DNA from: Chromatiaceae bacterium
GTDB taxonomy: Bacteria > Pseudomonadota > Gammaproteobacteria > Chromatiales > Chromatiaceae
Length of the DNA: 59,852 nt
Assembly (NCBI GenBank): GCA_024639005.1
Contig: JAHEJD010000012.1
Span: forward strand, 1 to 59,852
Reading direction: 5' to 3'
Of this stretch, positions 41,422-50,811 are shown in pieces; positions within the stretch are counted from its first letter, which is position 1; every line of letters starts with the position of its first letter. The translations under genes were made by a program, and so were the position numbers. The notes beneath the pieces were generated by a model, which was not told where the DNA came from, searched no databases, and saw only the letters and a list, made by a program, of their open reading frames with translations.

Positions 41422-42477
41422 ATGTCGGATAACAAGGCCATCCTGGTGGTCAGGTTGAGCGCCATCGGCGACATCGTCATGGCCTCACCGCTGATTCAGG
41501 CATTGCGCCGGCGCTACCCGGGGTCGCACATCGCGTGGCTGGTGCAGCCTGAATCTGCACCGCTGCTGAGCGATCACCCGGCACTGGACGAGGTCATCGT
41601 ATGGCCGCGGTCTCAGTGGCGTGCATTGTGGCGGCAGAAGCGCCCGTTTGCACTGTTGCGGGAGATCAGGGCACTGCGTGCCGACCTGCGCCAACGCGAC
41701 TTCTCGCTGGCGATCGATCTACAGGGGCTGCTGAAGAGCGGGCTTCTGGCACGGCTGAGCGGGGCCGAAAGGCGCATCGGTCTGGGGTCCCGAGAGGGCA
41801 GCCGGTGGCTGATGACCGAGGTTCTGCCGCGCGGCGGTGAGGCGGGCCTCATCGGTTCGGAGTACCGGTATCTCGCCGAGCGCATGCGGCTGCCCGTGGA
41901 TGACTTCCGCATGCACATCGGCATCGGCGAGGCGAACCAGGCCCAGGTCCGGCGGCTGCAGCTGAGGCTACCTGCCGGCGCAGCCTATGCGGTGCTGTGC
42001 CCGTTCACCACGCGTCCACAGAAGCATTGGTTCGTCGCGCATTGGCGCGCATTGATTCCCCAGCTCAGCGACGAGCTGGGGATGGCGGTGATGATGCTCG
42101 GCGGTCCCGATGATGTCGAGGCCGCGCGGGCTATCGCGGCGGGCACCGAGGTCATCGATCTGGTCGGCAAGACCGGCCTGCAGACCGCAGCGGGCCTGAT
42201 CCGCGACAGCCGCCTGCTGGTCGGGGTGGATACCGGTCTGACGCACATGGGCATCGCCTTCGACCGACCGACCATCTGCCTGTTCGGTTCCACCCGGCCC
42301 TACCTGCGCAGCGATTCCTCCAGGACTCGGGTGATCTACCATGCACTCGCGTGTTCACCCTGCCGGCGCAGGCCGACCTGCGGCGGCGCCTTCACCTGCC
42401 TGCGCGAGATCACACCCGAGGAGGTGATGCGCGAGGTGCGGTCCCTGTTGGACGACCCGTCGGGCGAGACCAGGTGA
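41422..42477 (+). CDS. LPS heptosyltransferase-like GT9 glycosyltransferase
   Basis: Transfers heptose from ADP-heptose to the LPS inner core at the cytoplasmic face (by family). The 351-residue protein starts NKAILVVRLSAIGDIVMASPLIQALRRRYP, the GT9 hallmark, and has LCPFTTRPQKHWFVAHW and VGVDTGLTHMGIAFDRPTICLFGST in the nucleotide-sugar domain. A Cys cluster (ACSPCRRRPTCGGAFTCL) near the C-terminus is common in one subgroup of this family. It overlaps the following GT4 gene in a GTGA junction. WaaC- or WaaF-level specificity cannot be set by eye. Confidence 0.88.
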   Translation: MSDNKAILVVRLSAIGDIVMASPLIQALRRRYPGSHIAWLVQPESAPLLSDHPALDEVIVWPRSQWRALWRQKRPFALLREIRALRADLRQRDFSLAIDLQGLLKSGLLARLSGAERRIGLGSREGSRWLMTEVLPRGGEAGLIGSEYRYLAERMRLPVDDFRMHIGIGEANQAQVRRLQLRLPAGAAYAVLCPFTTRPQKHWFVAHWRALIPQLSDELGMAVMMLGGPDDVEAARAIAAGTEVIDLVGKTGLQTAAGLIRDSRLLVGVDTGLTHMGIAFDRPTICLFGSTRPYLRSDSSRTRVIYHALACSPCRRRPTCGGAFTCLREITPEEVMREVRSLLDDPSGETR

Positions 42478-43565
42478 AGGTCCTGCATGTCGAGGCCGGC
42501 CGGCATCTGTATGGCGGCGCCCAGCAGGTGCTCTACCTGCTCGAGGGCCTGCAGCGCCTCGGTATCGAGAATGTCCTCGTATGTCCGACAGGCAGCGAGC
42601 TGGCCGAACGGGCGGGGCCTTTTGGGGAGGTCGTTGTGTTGCCGATGCGAGGCGATGTCGATCTGGGTCTGATCGGTCGCCTGCGCAGGCTCATTCGGGC
42701 CCATCGCCCGGACATCGTCCACCTGCACAGCCGGCGCGGTGCCGACGTCCTGGGCGGTGTTGCATCACGGCTTGCCGGTGTGCCCTGTGTGCTGTCACGC
42801 CGCGTCGATAACCCTGAGTCGCGTCTCTGGGTCGGTCTCAAGTACCGCCTGTACGCCCACGTCATTGCTATCTCCGAGGGTATCCGTGACGTTCTGCTGG
42901 GTGAGGGACTGGCGGCCCAGCGCGTGACCTGCGTGCGCAGCGCGGTCGACCCGCAAGACTGGCGGCAGGGCTGCGACCGCGATGCCTTCCTGCGTGAGTT
43001 CGGGCTGCCGGACGATGCGCCGGTCGCCGGCATGATCGCCCAATTCATCCCGCGCAAGGGACATCGCCATCTGCTCGCGGCATTGCCGATGGTGCTCGAG
43101 CGACATCCTGGTCTGCAGGTGTTGCTGTTTGGCCAGGGACCGCTGGTCGCCGAGGTGCAGGCGGCGGTGGGAGAACAGGGGCTTGACGGGCATGTGCATC
43201 TGGCCGGCTTTCGTTCGGACCTGGCGCGTTGGCTGGGATGTCTGGACATGATCGTCCATCCTGCCGAGAGGGAAGGCCTGGGTGTGTCGCTGCTGCAGGC
43301 CGCCGCCGCCGGGCTGCCGATCATCGCTGCGCGCGCGGGCGGTATGCCTGAGGTCATAGAGGACGATCGCAACGGCCTACTGGTCGCACCCCGCGACGTT
43401 ATGGCACTCGCCGAGGCAATAGACCGTCTGCTCGACGACGGCGCCCTGCGCGCGGAAATGGGTCGGCGCGGGCGTGCACGCATAGACGCACATTTCTCGC
43501 CAGACGCGATGGTCGCGGGAAACCTCGCTGTGTACCGCCGCGTGCTGGGGACGGAATCGGCATGA
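42474..43565 (+). CDS. GT4 glycosyltransferase
   Basis: A 363-residue retaining glycosyltransferase with GT-B fold. N-terminal VKVLHVEAGRHLYGGAQQVLYLLEGLQ has the acceptor-side Gly-Gly-Ala-Gln motif. The C-terminal domain shows MIAQFIPRKGHRHLLAALPMVL and the EX7E-like donor motif EREGLGVSLLQAAAAGLPIIA. GTG 42474 overlaps the GT9 stop. Donor and acceptor are unknown; LPS core synthesis is the likely pathway from context. Confidence 0.88.
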   Translation: MKVLHVEAGRHLYGGAQQVLYLLEGLQRLGIENVLVCPTGSELAERAGPFGEVVVLPMRGDVDLGLIGRLRRLIRAHRPDIVHLHSRRGADVLGGVASRLAGVPCVLSRRVDNPESRLWVGLKYRLYAHVIAISEGIRDVLLGEGLAAQRVTCVRSAVDPQDWRQGCDRDAFLREFGLPDDAPVAGMIAQFIPRKGHRHLLAALPMVLERHPGLQVLLFGQGPLVAEVQAAVGEQGLDGHVHLAGFRSDLARWLGCLDMIVHPAEREGLGVSLLQAAAAGLPIIAARAGGMPEVIEDDRNGLLVAPRDVMALAEAIDRLLDDGALRAEMGRRGRARIDAHFSPDAMVAGNLAVYRRVLGTESA

Positions 43566-44638
43566 AGAGTCTGCATATCATCGCCAGCAAGCGGATGGGC
43601 GGGGCCGAGCGCTGGTTCCTGCGGTTTCTGCTCGCACTGCAGGCGCGAGGGCACGACGTAAGGGCGGTCGTCCGGCGCGCCAGTGAGCTGGACTCCGACG
43701 TCCTTGCCGCGTTGCCCACTGCCGCGCTGCCGCTGCGGACCGTATGGGACCCGCTATCACGCTGGGAGGTCAGCCGCCTGATCCGGCGGGAGCGGCCCGC
43801 CATCGTCCAGACCTACATGGGCCGAGCGACGCGCCTCACCCATATCGCACCAGGCAGCGGCGTTGTGCACCTGTCGCGCCTCGGCGGCTATTACAAGCTG
43901 GATGGCTATCGCCATGCGCATGCCTGGGTCGCAAACACCCGCGGCCTGTGCGACTACCTGGTGCGCCAAGGGTTTCCGCATGATCGGGTGTTCCATATCT
44001 ATAATTTTGCCGAACCGGTTCATGTAGTCGATCCGCAGGCGTTAGAGGCGCTGCGGCAGCAGCTGGCCCTGCAGCCCGACGATCTGCTGCTGCTCACGCC
44101 GGGCCGCTTCGTGCCGGTGAAGGGTCAGCAGACACTGCTCGACGCGCTCGCCAGGCTGCCAGCATCGCTTGCCGGCAGACGCCTGCGGCTGGCGATGCTC
44201 GGTGACGGTCCGTTGCTGCCGGCGCTCAGGCTGCAGGCAGCGTCCGCCGGTATTGGGGAGCGCATCATCTGGGCCGGCTGGCAGCACGATATCGCGCCCT
44301 GGTATGCCCTGGCCGATCTAATCGTTTTCCCCTCGCGTGAACCGGAGACCCTGGGCAATGTGGTGCTGGAGGCCTGGGCCTACCAGCGGCCCCTGATCAC
44401 CACGTTGTTCCGCGGCGCCCGTGAGATCACGACGCACGGCGAAGATGCCTGTTGCATTCCCTGCGACGACGCCGTTGCACTGGCCGATGCGCTGCGTCTG
44501 GTAATCACGGACAACGCCTTGCAGCGGCAGCTGGTGCAAGGTGGTAGCGCGACCCTGCAGCGCAATTTCGGTGAGCCGATGGTCATGTCACAATACGAGC
44601 AACTCTATCGACAGCTGACCGCAACCGGGCCTGTGTGA
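43562..44638 (+). CDS. GT4 glycosyltransferase
   Basis: A 358-residue GT-B enzyme beginning SLHIIASKRMGGAERWFLRFL. Donor-domain motifs are LTPGRFVPVKGQQTLLDAL and REPETLGNVVLEAWAYQRPLI. ATGA overlap with the preceding gene and GTGA overlap with the next indicate one tightly coupled operon (41422-46814). Substrates unknown. Confidence 0.88.
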   Translation: MKSLHIIASKRMGGAERWFLRFLLALQARGHDVRAVVRRASELDSDVLAALPTAALPLRTVWDPLSRWEVSRLIRRERPAIVQTYMGRATRLTHIAPGSGVVHLSRLGGYYKLDGYRHAHAWVANTRGLCDYLVRQGFPHDRVFHIYNFAEPVHVVDPQALEALRQQLALQPDDLLLLTPGRFVPVKGQQTLLDALARLPASLAGRRLRLAMLGDGPLLPALRLQAASAGIGERIIWAGWQHDIAPWYALADLIVFPSREPETLGNVVLEAWAYQRPLITTLFRGAREITTHGEDACCIPCDDAVALADALRLVITDNALQRQLVQGGSATLQRNFGEPMVMSQYEQLYRQLTATGPV

Positions 44639-45393
44639 ACGACGGCATCTCTATCTTGATGTATCACCAGGTCGGTGAGTTCGCGTCGATGCCGACGCAT
44701 CGCTCGACCTACTGCCACGTGCGTCGCTTCCGCGCGCAGATGGCCTGGCTGCACCGGCTGCGCTTCCATGTGCTGCGTATGGACGAAGTGCTGGCTGCGC
44801 TGCGCGGTGAACGGCCGATTCCCACGCGCGCGGTGGCCGTGACCTTCGACGACGGCTACGAAAATTTCTACGAGTACGCCTACCCGGTGCTGCAGCGCTA
44901 CGGTTTTCCCGCCATGGTCTACTTGATCAGTGCGCATATTGGACAGCCGGCACAGTGGTTTGCGGCAGATGGCCGCGAGACGCCGCTGCTGATGTCGGGC
45001 GAACGTGTCCGCCAACTGCGCACCGCCGGCGTCGATTTCGGCGCGCATGGCGCGCGCCATATTCGTCTCGCCGACCTCGACCTCGAGACCGCCAGGAAGG
45101 ATATCGTCGACAGTCGTGCGCAGCTGCAATCCCTGCTCGGCGAAGAGATCCGGCATTTCTGCTATCCCTATGGCAGTCACAATGCCGCGGTGGTCGAACT
45201 GGTGCGCCAGGCCGGCTTTGTGACCGGTGTAAGCTGCCAGCGCGGCGCGGCCACGGCCGATTTCGATGCGCTGGCGCTGCCGCGCAAGGCGATATCCTAT
45301 GGTGACAACCTGGTCGGTTTTTTCTGGAAGCTCGCGATGAAAGACGAACCCAAGGGCGAGGCGGTGATCCTGCAGCCGATTCGTGGCGGATGA
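44635..45393 (+). CDS. NodB-type polysaccharide deacetylase
   Basis: A 252-residue metal-dependent deacetylase of carbohydrate esterase family 4. Motif 1 is VAVTFDDGYENF (catalytic Asp and metal Asp), motif 2 HGARH (metal His pair, with Gly in place of the usual Ser/Thr), and motif 3 FCYPYGSHNAAV. No signal peptide is present, so it probably acts on a cytoplasmic lipid-linked sugar or nucleotide-sugar product. Context suggests removal of an N-acetyl group in core or O-antigen synthesis (inference). Confidence 0.85.
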   Translation: MNDGISILMYHQVGEFASMPTHRSTYCHVRRFRAQMAWLHRLRFHVLRMDEVLAALRGERPIPTRAVAVTFDDGYENFYEYAYPVLQRYGFPAMVYLISAHIGQPAQWFAADGRETPLLMSGERVRQLRTAGVDFGAHGARHIRLADLDLETARKDIVDSRAQLQSLLGEEIRHFCYPYGSHNAAVVELVRQAGFVTGVSCQRGAATADFDALALPRKAISYGDNLVGFFWKLAMKDEPKGEAVILQPIRGG

Positions 45394-46814
45394 GCCTGCC
45401 CCCGCCAGATTTTTCCGCGGCGCGCCTGCTGGTGGTCGGCGATGTGATGCTCGACCGCTACTGGTACGGCGACGCCGGCCGGATCTCGCCCGAGGCCCCG
45501 GTTCCCATCGTACATGTGCAGCGGCGTGAGGAGCGTGCCGGCGGCGCCGGCAACGTCGCGATGAATATCGCCGCGCTGGGTGGCCGGGTGGACCTGCTGG
45601 GCGTCGTCGGTGACGACGAGGCGGCGGCCAGCCTGCAGCAACTGGTGGAGGCCAACGGCTGCACCGCGATCTTCGTGCACGGTGCCGCGCACCCGACGAT
45701 CACCAAGTTGCGCATCATCAGTCGTCATCAGCAGCTGATACGCCTCGATTTCGAGGAAGATCCCGCGATGGTCGAGCCGGAGGGCCTGCTGACGCCGTTC
45801 GCCGCGGCGCTCGATCAGGCCGATTGCGTCATCCTGTCGGACTATGGCAAGGGCACGCTGCGCGACCCCGGGCCCTTCATCACCCTCGCCAGACGGCGTG
45901 GCAAGATGCTGATCGTCGATCCGAAGCGCAGCGACTTCCTCGCCTACCGCGGTGCGAGCCTGGTGACACCGAACTCGAGTGAATTCCAGGCGGTGGTCGG
46001 CCCCTGCCGCAGTGAGGAGGATATCGTCAGTCGAGGTCAGCGGCTGATGGCCGAGACCGGGATCGGGGGCCTGTTGATCACCCGCAGCGAGCGCGGCATG
46101 ACGCTGCTGCTGCCGCAGCAGCCGCCGGTCCATCTGCCGGCGCGTGCACGCGAGGTGTTCGATGTCACCGGTGCCGGAGACACCGTGGTCGCGGTGCTCG
46201 CCGCGGCCGCGGCCGCGGGAACGCCGATGGGGCAGGCGGCCATGCTGGCCAATCTGGCCGCTGGCATCGTCGTCGGCAAGCTGGGCACCGCCACGGTCAG
46301 CCGCGAGGAACTCGCTGACGCACTGCTGCCGCCGCAGGTGCCTCAGCACGGCGCGGTCGGCGAGCCGGCGTTGCAGGGGCTGGTCGCGGAGGCGCGACGG
46401 CGCGGTGAACGCATCGTAATGACCAACGGCTGTTTCGACCTGCTGCATTCGGGACACGTGGCCTATCTGGCGCAGGCGGCGGCGCTGGGCGACCGCCTGG
46501 TGGTCGCGGTCAACGACGATGACTCGGTGCGTCGCCTCAAGGGCAAGGATCGCCCGGTGAATCCGTTGGCCGATCGCATGGCGGTGCTGGCCGGCCTGCG
46601 CTCGGTCGACTGGGTGGTCGCATTCGGCGAGGACACCCCCGAGGGGCTGATCTGCCGGATGCTCCCGGACGTGCTGGTCAAGGGCGGCGACTACCGCCCG
46701 GAGCAGATCGCCGGCGGCGACTGTGTCCGCCGGGCCGGTGGCGAGGTGGTGGTCCTGGCCTACGTCGACGGCTGCTCGACGTCGACACTTATCGACACCA
46801 TCCGCGGGCGGTGA
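45390..46814 (+). CDS. hldE: Bifunctional heptose-7-phosphate kinase / heptose-1-phosphate adenylyltransferase
   Basis: Carries out two steps of ADP-heptose synthesis on either side of GmhB. It has 474 residues (E. coli 477). The N-terminal ribokinase-type domain has GDVMLDRYWYGD, RAGGAGNVAMNIAALGG and the catalytic VTGAGDTV. The C-terminal nucleotidyltransferase domain (from about 330) begins IVMTNGCFDLLHSGHVAYL, with KGGDYRPEQI and the ISTT-like SSTLIDTI end. It is the last gene of the plus-strand glycan operon and converges on the O-antigen ligase-like gene 12 bases away. Confidence 0.96.
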   Translation: MSLPPPDFSAARLLVVGDVMLDRYWYGDAGRISPEAPVPIVHVQRREERAGGAGNVAMNIAALGGRVDLLGVVGDDEAAASLQQLVEANGCTAIFVHGAAHPTITKLRIISRHQQLIRLDFEEDPAMVEPEGLLTPFAAALDQADCVILSDYGKGTLRDPGPFITLARRRGKMLIVDPKRSDFLAYRGASLVTPNSSEFQAVVGPCRSEEDIVSRGQRLMAETGIGGLLITRSERGMTLLLPQQPPVHLPARAREVFDVTGAGDTVVAVLAAAAAAGTPMGQAAMLANLAAGIVVGKLGTATVSREELADALLPPQVPQHGAVGEPALQGLVAEARRRGERIVMTNGCFDLLHSGHVAYLAQAAALGDRLVVAVNDDDSVRRLKGKDRPVNPLADRMAVLAGLRSVDWVVAFGEDTPEGLICRMLPDVLVKGGDYRPEQIAGGDCVRRAGGEVVVLAYVDGCSTSTLIDTIRGR

Positions 46815-46826
46815 CCGGTCGCGACG

Positions 46827-48212
46827 TCAGCGGGTCGTGTCTGCGCCGACCGCGGGCGCAAGCGCTCCGCGATAGGTATAGCTGTAAGCGATTCCCCCCA
46901 GCAGACTGAGCAAATAGGGGCCGTTGGCGCCCTGCAGCGGCTCGTTGAACAGCGCACCCAGCAGGATGATCAGCAGGCTACCCAGAAGGAACAGGAAGAG
47001 GTCCTGGGGCATCGACCCCTGTCTGTGACTGCGCAGTATCTGCCCAAAGAGCAGAACGAACATGGCTACGACAAAGGCCCCGCCGACGATGCCGAACCCA
47101 AACAGTACGCTGAAATAAGAGCTGTGAAAATGCACGAATCGGTCCCGGGACAGCGCATTGACCCCGCTATCGTCCAGCGTCTGGGTCATTTTGCCGGGGC
47201 CCCAGCCAAAGATCGGGCGCTGGCTCCATTTTTCCAAGAACACGCGGTACATCGCCAGGCGCAGACCTACTCCAGCGGTGGCAGCGTCCTTTGACTCCTC
47301 GCTCATGGCCTGGACCACCGCTTCGGCCTGCACCTGGATGCGTCGCTGCACCAGATCGGTCTGCGCGAGTTGATACAGCGCGATCAGGCCGATGACCAGC
47401 AGCGACAGCGCCGCGCCGAAGACGGCCCGCTTCGACCTGATGCCAGTGAGCAGCGAGGCCAGCGCTATCGGGGGCAGCACGATCAGCGCGGCGAGCCAGG
47501 CGGAACGGCTCTGGGAAAATATCAGCGCGGCACCCGTAGTGCCGATGCCGGCAAGCCACAGTGCAGCGCCTGGCAACCACCCCATCGGAATTCCGGGCAC
47601 GACGAGGAAGCGTCGCCAAAAGACCATCAGGCCGAGCAGGGCAATCGACGTCCAGATGCCCAGGTTGACTGCAGAGTAGCCGAAGGTGGCGCGGTCAGCG
47701 CCACTGACCATGGCGCTGAGCTGCGCCCCGATGTCGTTCCACTCCAGCCGCGAACCGATGCGCCAGCCGAAGCCGGCCAACGCCGCCGCGAGCAGCCATT
47801 CGGGGCGCAGCGGGGATCGTGACAGCCAGTAGCCGAGCAGCACAATCCCGAAAAATCCGGTGAGCGGCCAGCCGTTGGCTTCGTCCCATGCCGCGAATGC
47901 GCCGGCCGGCGATTCCACGGCGGTCCACAGCGTGCGCAGCGTCAGGTAGATCAGGAAGGCCATCGACAGCTGCAGCATCCGGTCATGGATCAGCGGACGC
48001 AGGTCGTAGCGGTAGCGCAGCGCCGCGAGCACGATCAGGAGCAGCAGGCCTTGATTGGCCCTGGCCACGTCCATGGAGGAGAAAAAAGCGAACCAAAACA
48101 GCGCGAACATCGCGAGATAGTTGAGTCTGCGCTGCAGTGTTGGGTGGCGCAGCGGTCCCGGCGCACCCAACCGGCCGGTCGCCAACACATTGGTTTCATC
48201 CTGTGGCGGCAT
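46827..48212 (-). CDS. O-antigen ligase/polymerase-like membrane protein (Wzy_C family)
   Basis: A 461-residue protein with roughly eleven or twelve hydrophobic segments and one larger periplasmic loop before the last helices (about 280-365). That loop contains FGWGPGKMTQTL and HFHSSYFSVLFGFGIVGG; the GxGPG and HxH-S-x-Y pattern is typical of the Wzy_C/WaaL superfamily. It would ligate O-antigen to lipid A-core or polymerise repeat units. Which of these cannot be told. It starts three bases after the stop of the upstream GT4 gene. Confidence 0.85.
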   Translation of the reverse strand: MPPQDETNVLATGRLGAPGPLRHPTLQRRLNYLAMFALFWFAFFSSMDVARANQGLLLLIVLAALRYRYDLRPLIHDRMLQLSMAFLIYLTLRTLWTAVESPAGAFAAWDEANGWPLTGFFGIVLLGYWLSRSPLRPEWLLAAALAGFGWRIGSRLEWNDIGAQLSAMVSGADRATFGYSAVNLGIWTSIALLGLMVFWRRFLVVPGIPMGWLPGAALWLAGIGTTGAALIFSQSRSAWLAALIVLPPIALASLLTGIRSKRAVFGAALSLLVIGLIALYQLAQTDLVQRRIQVQAEAVVQAMSEESKDAATAGVGLRLAMYRVFLEKWSQRPIFGWGPGKMTQTLDDSGVNALSRDRFVHFHSSYFSVLFGFGIVGGAFVVAMFVLLFGQILRSHRQGSMPQDLFLFLLGSLLIILLGALFNEPLQGANGPYLLSLLGGIAYSYTYRGALAPAVGADTTR

Positions 48213-48215
48213 GCG

Positions 48216-49310
48216 TCACTCTGAACCCTTGGCCAACAACAGGCGCAGATATTGTGCGCCCGAGGCATCCCGGGTAAAGCGCAGTGCGCCGGCTATCAAA
48301 GGTCCTGGCGGGGGCGGGTGGTCCAGCGTGTTGGCCATTGCCTCTGCGAGCGCCGCCGGTTCGCCGACCGGTACCAGGCGACCCAGCCGACCGTTCTGCA
48401 GTATCTCGCGCGGTCCATAGGGGCAGTCTGTCGACACCACGGGCACGCCGAGACTCAGTGCCTCGGCCACGACATTGCCGAAGCCCTCCCAGGCCGACGA
48501 CAGCACGAATACGGAGGCGCTGCGCATGTATTTCCAGGGATTGGGCTGAAACCCGCAAAAGCGCACATCGTCGGCGACGCCCAGCACATCGCAGAGTTCC
48601 TCCAGGGCCTCCCGCAGCTCACCCTGCCCAATGATCATCAGGCGGCAGGGGTGGGTCGCCCGCAGCGCGGCGAATGCGCGGATGAGCGTCGGAATGTCCT
48701 TCTGCTCAGTTAGCCTGCCCACCGCAACGATCACTGGCGGCTGGTCGCGTCCCAGCCAGGGATCGTCCAGTGTCTCTGCGGCGAGATCGGCGAGCCCGGG
48801 CGTCACGGCGGGGTTGTGGATCACGTGCACCTGGCCTGGGTCTGCAGCGGTCAGGCGAAGGAAATGATCGGCCAGCCCCTCGGATATCGCGATGACCCCC
48901 TCACAGCGCGCGCATGCGGACCTGAGCATCCTGCGGTGTTTGGGGGCTGGCAGATTGCGCAGGCTCATCCAGACACGCGCACGCGTCCCGGGTACCAGCC
49001 TGAGCCAGGAGGCGATCTGGTTGGCGCGCGTGTCGAAGGCCAGTACGACATCCGGACGTCGGCGCCGGACGATACGCAGGAGCTCGAAGAACAGCCGCAG
49101 CTTTTGTGGTTGATCGACGAACAGGAGTTCAGCGGCATAGGCCAGGTGAGCGAGTGGGGCCGGTTCGCCCGACGGGCGCCGCATCACGATATCGACCGCG
49201 TGGCCCTGCTCGATGAAGTACTCGGCCAGACGCCCCATACTGACGCCCGCGCCGCCCCGGTTTCTTCCAGGGTGTTTGCTGATAAGACCAAACAGGCAGA
49301 TTCTTGCCAA
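48216..49310 (-). CDS. GT4 glycosyltransferase (paralogue A)
   Basis: A 364-residue GT-B enzyme. N-terminal LFGLISKHPGRNRGGAGVSMGRL is the acceptor loop. The C-terminal domain has VAVGRLTEQKDIPTLIRAFAAL and SSAWEGFGNVVAEALSLGVPVVSTDCPYGPREIL. It shares the NPAVTP and STDCPxGPREIL blocks with the three paralogues at 49.6, 50.8 and 52.9 kb. Start appears to be TTG 49310, with no ordinary start nearby. It forms a two-gene minus-strand unit with the ligase-like gene. Confidence 0.85.
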   Translation of the reverse strand: MARICLFGLISKHPGRNRGGAGVSMGRLAEYFIEQGHAVDIVMRRPSGEPAPLAHLAYAAELLFVDQPQKLRLFFELLRIVRRRRPDVVLAFDTRANQIASWLRLVPGTRARVWMSLRNLPAPKHRRMLRSACARCEGVIAISEGLADHFLRLTAADPGQVHVIHNPAVTPGLADLAAETLDDPWLGRDQPPVIVAVGRLTEQKDIPTLIRAFAALRATHPCRLMIIGQGELREALEELCDVLGVADDVRFCGFQPNPWKYMRSASVFVLSSAWEGFGNVVAEALSLGVPVVSTDCPYGPREILQNGRLGRLVPVGEPAALAEAMANTLDHPPPPGPLIAGALRFTRDASGAQYLRLLLAKGSE

Positions 49311-49623
49311 TTCTTGAGACCCTGGCAGGCATGATCACTAGCGATCGACGACGCCATCCGGACGCAGCCGAGGGGCGCGCGGTGCCTGCGACGACAGCAC
49401 GTCCCTGCACTGCACCGAACCGTCGAGGATGCAGCCTGCGCGCAAGTGGAAAGCGCGAACTGCCAACCCGGGCGCAGGGCCGGCATTGTCGATGAATCCG
49501 CCGCGGATCACCAGGCAATCGGGGCCCCCCTGCCGTGCTGCAGAGCGCGTAGATGGCCGGGGTGCCGTCAGGGGTTGCCGGGGGGCTCTGCTATACTCGC
49601 GGCCTTTCGACGGAGGCTGGCCG
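49311..49623. other. Divergent gap between two GT4 genes
   Basis: These 313 bases lie between divergent glycosyltransferase genes. I see no convincing gene or RNA. The only clear signal is an extended -10 promoter for the plus-strand gene near the right end. Confidence 0.5.
49589..49597 (+). promoter_or_regulatory. Extended -10 promoter of the GT4 pair
   Basis: TGCTATACT fits the extended -10 form TGn-TATAAT with one mismatch. No -35 hexamer is at the usual distance. Transcription would begin near 49604, about 20 bases before the start codon and just ahead of the GGAGG ribosome site. Confidence 0.55.
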
Positions 49624-50733
49624 TTGCGCCTGGCGATCTTCCTACCCTCCTACGGTGACGGCGGTGTCGAGCGTATGCTCGTCAATCTGGCAGGAGGCCT
49701 CGCGCAGCGTGACGCAGACGTCGACTTCCTCACCCGTAGCCGCGAGTCCCCGTTCCTCGATGGACTGCCGGCGGCGGTCAAACTGATCGAACTCGGTGCC
49801 GGCGGTTCACTCAAGGTCCTTTCGCCGCTGGTCCACTATCTGCGCGCAGCGCGCCCCGATTTCGTCTTGTGCGGCAAGGACCGAGCCGGACGCAGCGCAC
49901 TGCACGCCCGGCGCCTCTCCGGCGTGGACTTCGCGCTGATCATGCGTCCCGGGACCACGGTTTCCGAGCGCATGGCGCGGCGCAGTGTCTACAGACGTTG
50001 GCGAGCCTTCCGCCTTATTCGTGGCGTCTACCGCCAGGCGGCCGCAGTGGTCGGCAACTCCGCGGGGGTCGTTGCCGACATCATGGCGATCGCCGATCTG
50101 CCCGCTGACCGGATGCACCTGATACGCAACCCGGTAGTCACACCCGACCTGCAGGCCCAGGCGGCCGCACGCTGTCCGCATCCCTGGTTCGCGGCGGGCC
50201 AGCCGGCGGTGATCGTCGCGGTTGGCGGCTTACGCCGGCAAAAGGGTTTCGATACCCTGATTCGGGCCTTCGCCGCGCTGCGCGAGACCCGGCGCTGCCA
50301 CCTGTTGATCCTCGGTGAGGGGCACTTGCGCGAATCGCTGGCGCAGCTCGCGGCCGCGCTCGGGGTCGCCGACGCAGTGGCCATGCCAGGCTTCGATCCG
50401 CGGCCCTATCCGATGGTCGCGCGGGCGGCGCTATTCGTGCTCGCCTCGCGCTGGGAAGGCTCGCCGAATGCGCTGACCGAGGCGCTCGCGCTGGGTACCC
50501 CGGTCGTTGCCACCGACTGTCCCTCCGGACCGCGCGAGATCCTCGACGGCGGCAGGGTCGCGCCGCTGGTGCCGGTCGATGACGCGCCGGCCCTGGCCGA
50601 GGCCATGGCCCATGCCCTGGCCGAGCCGGGCGACCGCGCGCGACGGATCGCCGCGGTCAGCGAATACACTGTCGATAGCTGTGCCGCGCGTTACATCGCG
50701 CTGCTCCAGGCACTGCAGGCGGCGCGGGCATGA
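49624..50733 (+). CDS. GT4 glycosyltransferase (paralogue B)
   Basis: A 369-residue GT-B enzyme. TTG 49624 (LRLAIFLPSYGDGGVERMLVNLAGGL) is chosen because GGAGG lies eight bases before it; the frame is open upstream to 49429 but without family similarity. The acceptor loop is GDGGVERML, and the donor motif is SRWEGSPNALTEALALGTPVVATDCPSGPREILDGG. It also carries NPVVTPDL and CPHPWF, shared with its paralogues. Probably adds a sugar to core or O-antigen; substrates unknown. Confidence 0.87.
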   Translation: MRLAIFLPSYGDGGVERMLVNLAGGLAQRDADVDFLTRSRESPFLDGLPAAVKLIELGAGGSLKVLSPLVHYLRAARPDFVLCGKDRAGRSALHARRLSGVDFALIMRPGTTVSERMARRSVYRRWRAFRLIRGVYRQAAAVVGNSAGVVADIMAIADLPADRMHLIRNPVVTPDLQAQAAARCPHPWFAAGQPAVIVAVGGLRRQKGFDTLIRAFAALRETRRCHLLILGEGHLRESLAQLAAALGVADAVAMPGFDPRPYPMVARAALFVLASRWEGSPNALTEALALGTPVVATDCPSGPREILDGGRVAPLVPVDDAPALAEAMAHALAEPGDRARRIAAVSEYTVDSCAARYIALLQALQAARA

Positions 50734-50811
50734 GCCTGCTGGGGTCTTCGCGGCATCGCGGCCGCGGGGCCCGGCGTGACGCATCGGGCATCGCTGTCGG
50801 GGAGCGGGCAC

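Noticed and set aside
41238-41432. 64-codon open frame with a hydrophobic C-terminal stretch before the GT9 gene
   Set aside because: It overlaps the GT9 start, lacks a ribosome site and shows no conserved look; a chance frame is more likely.
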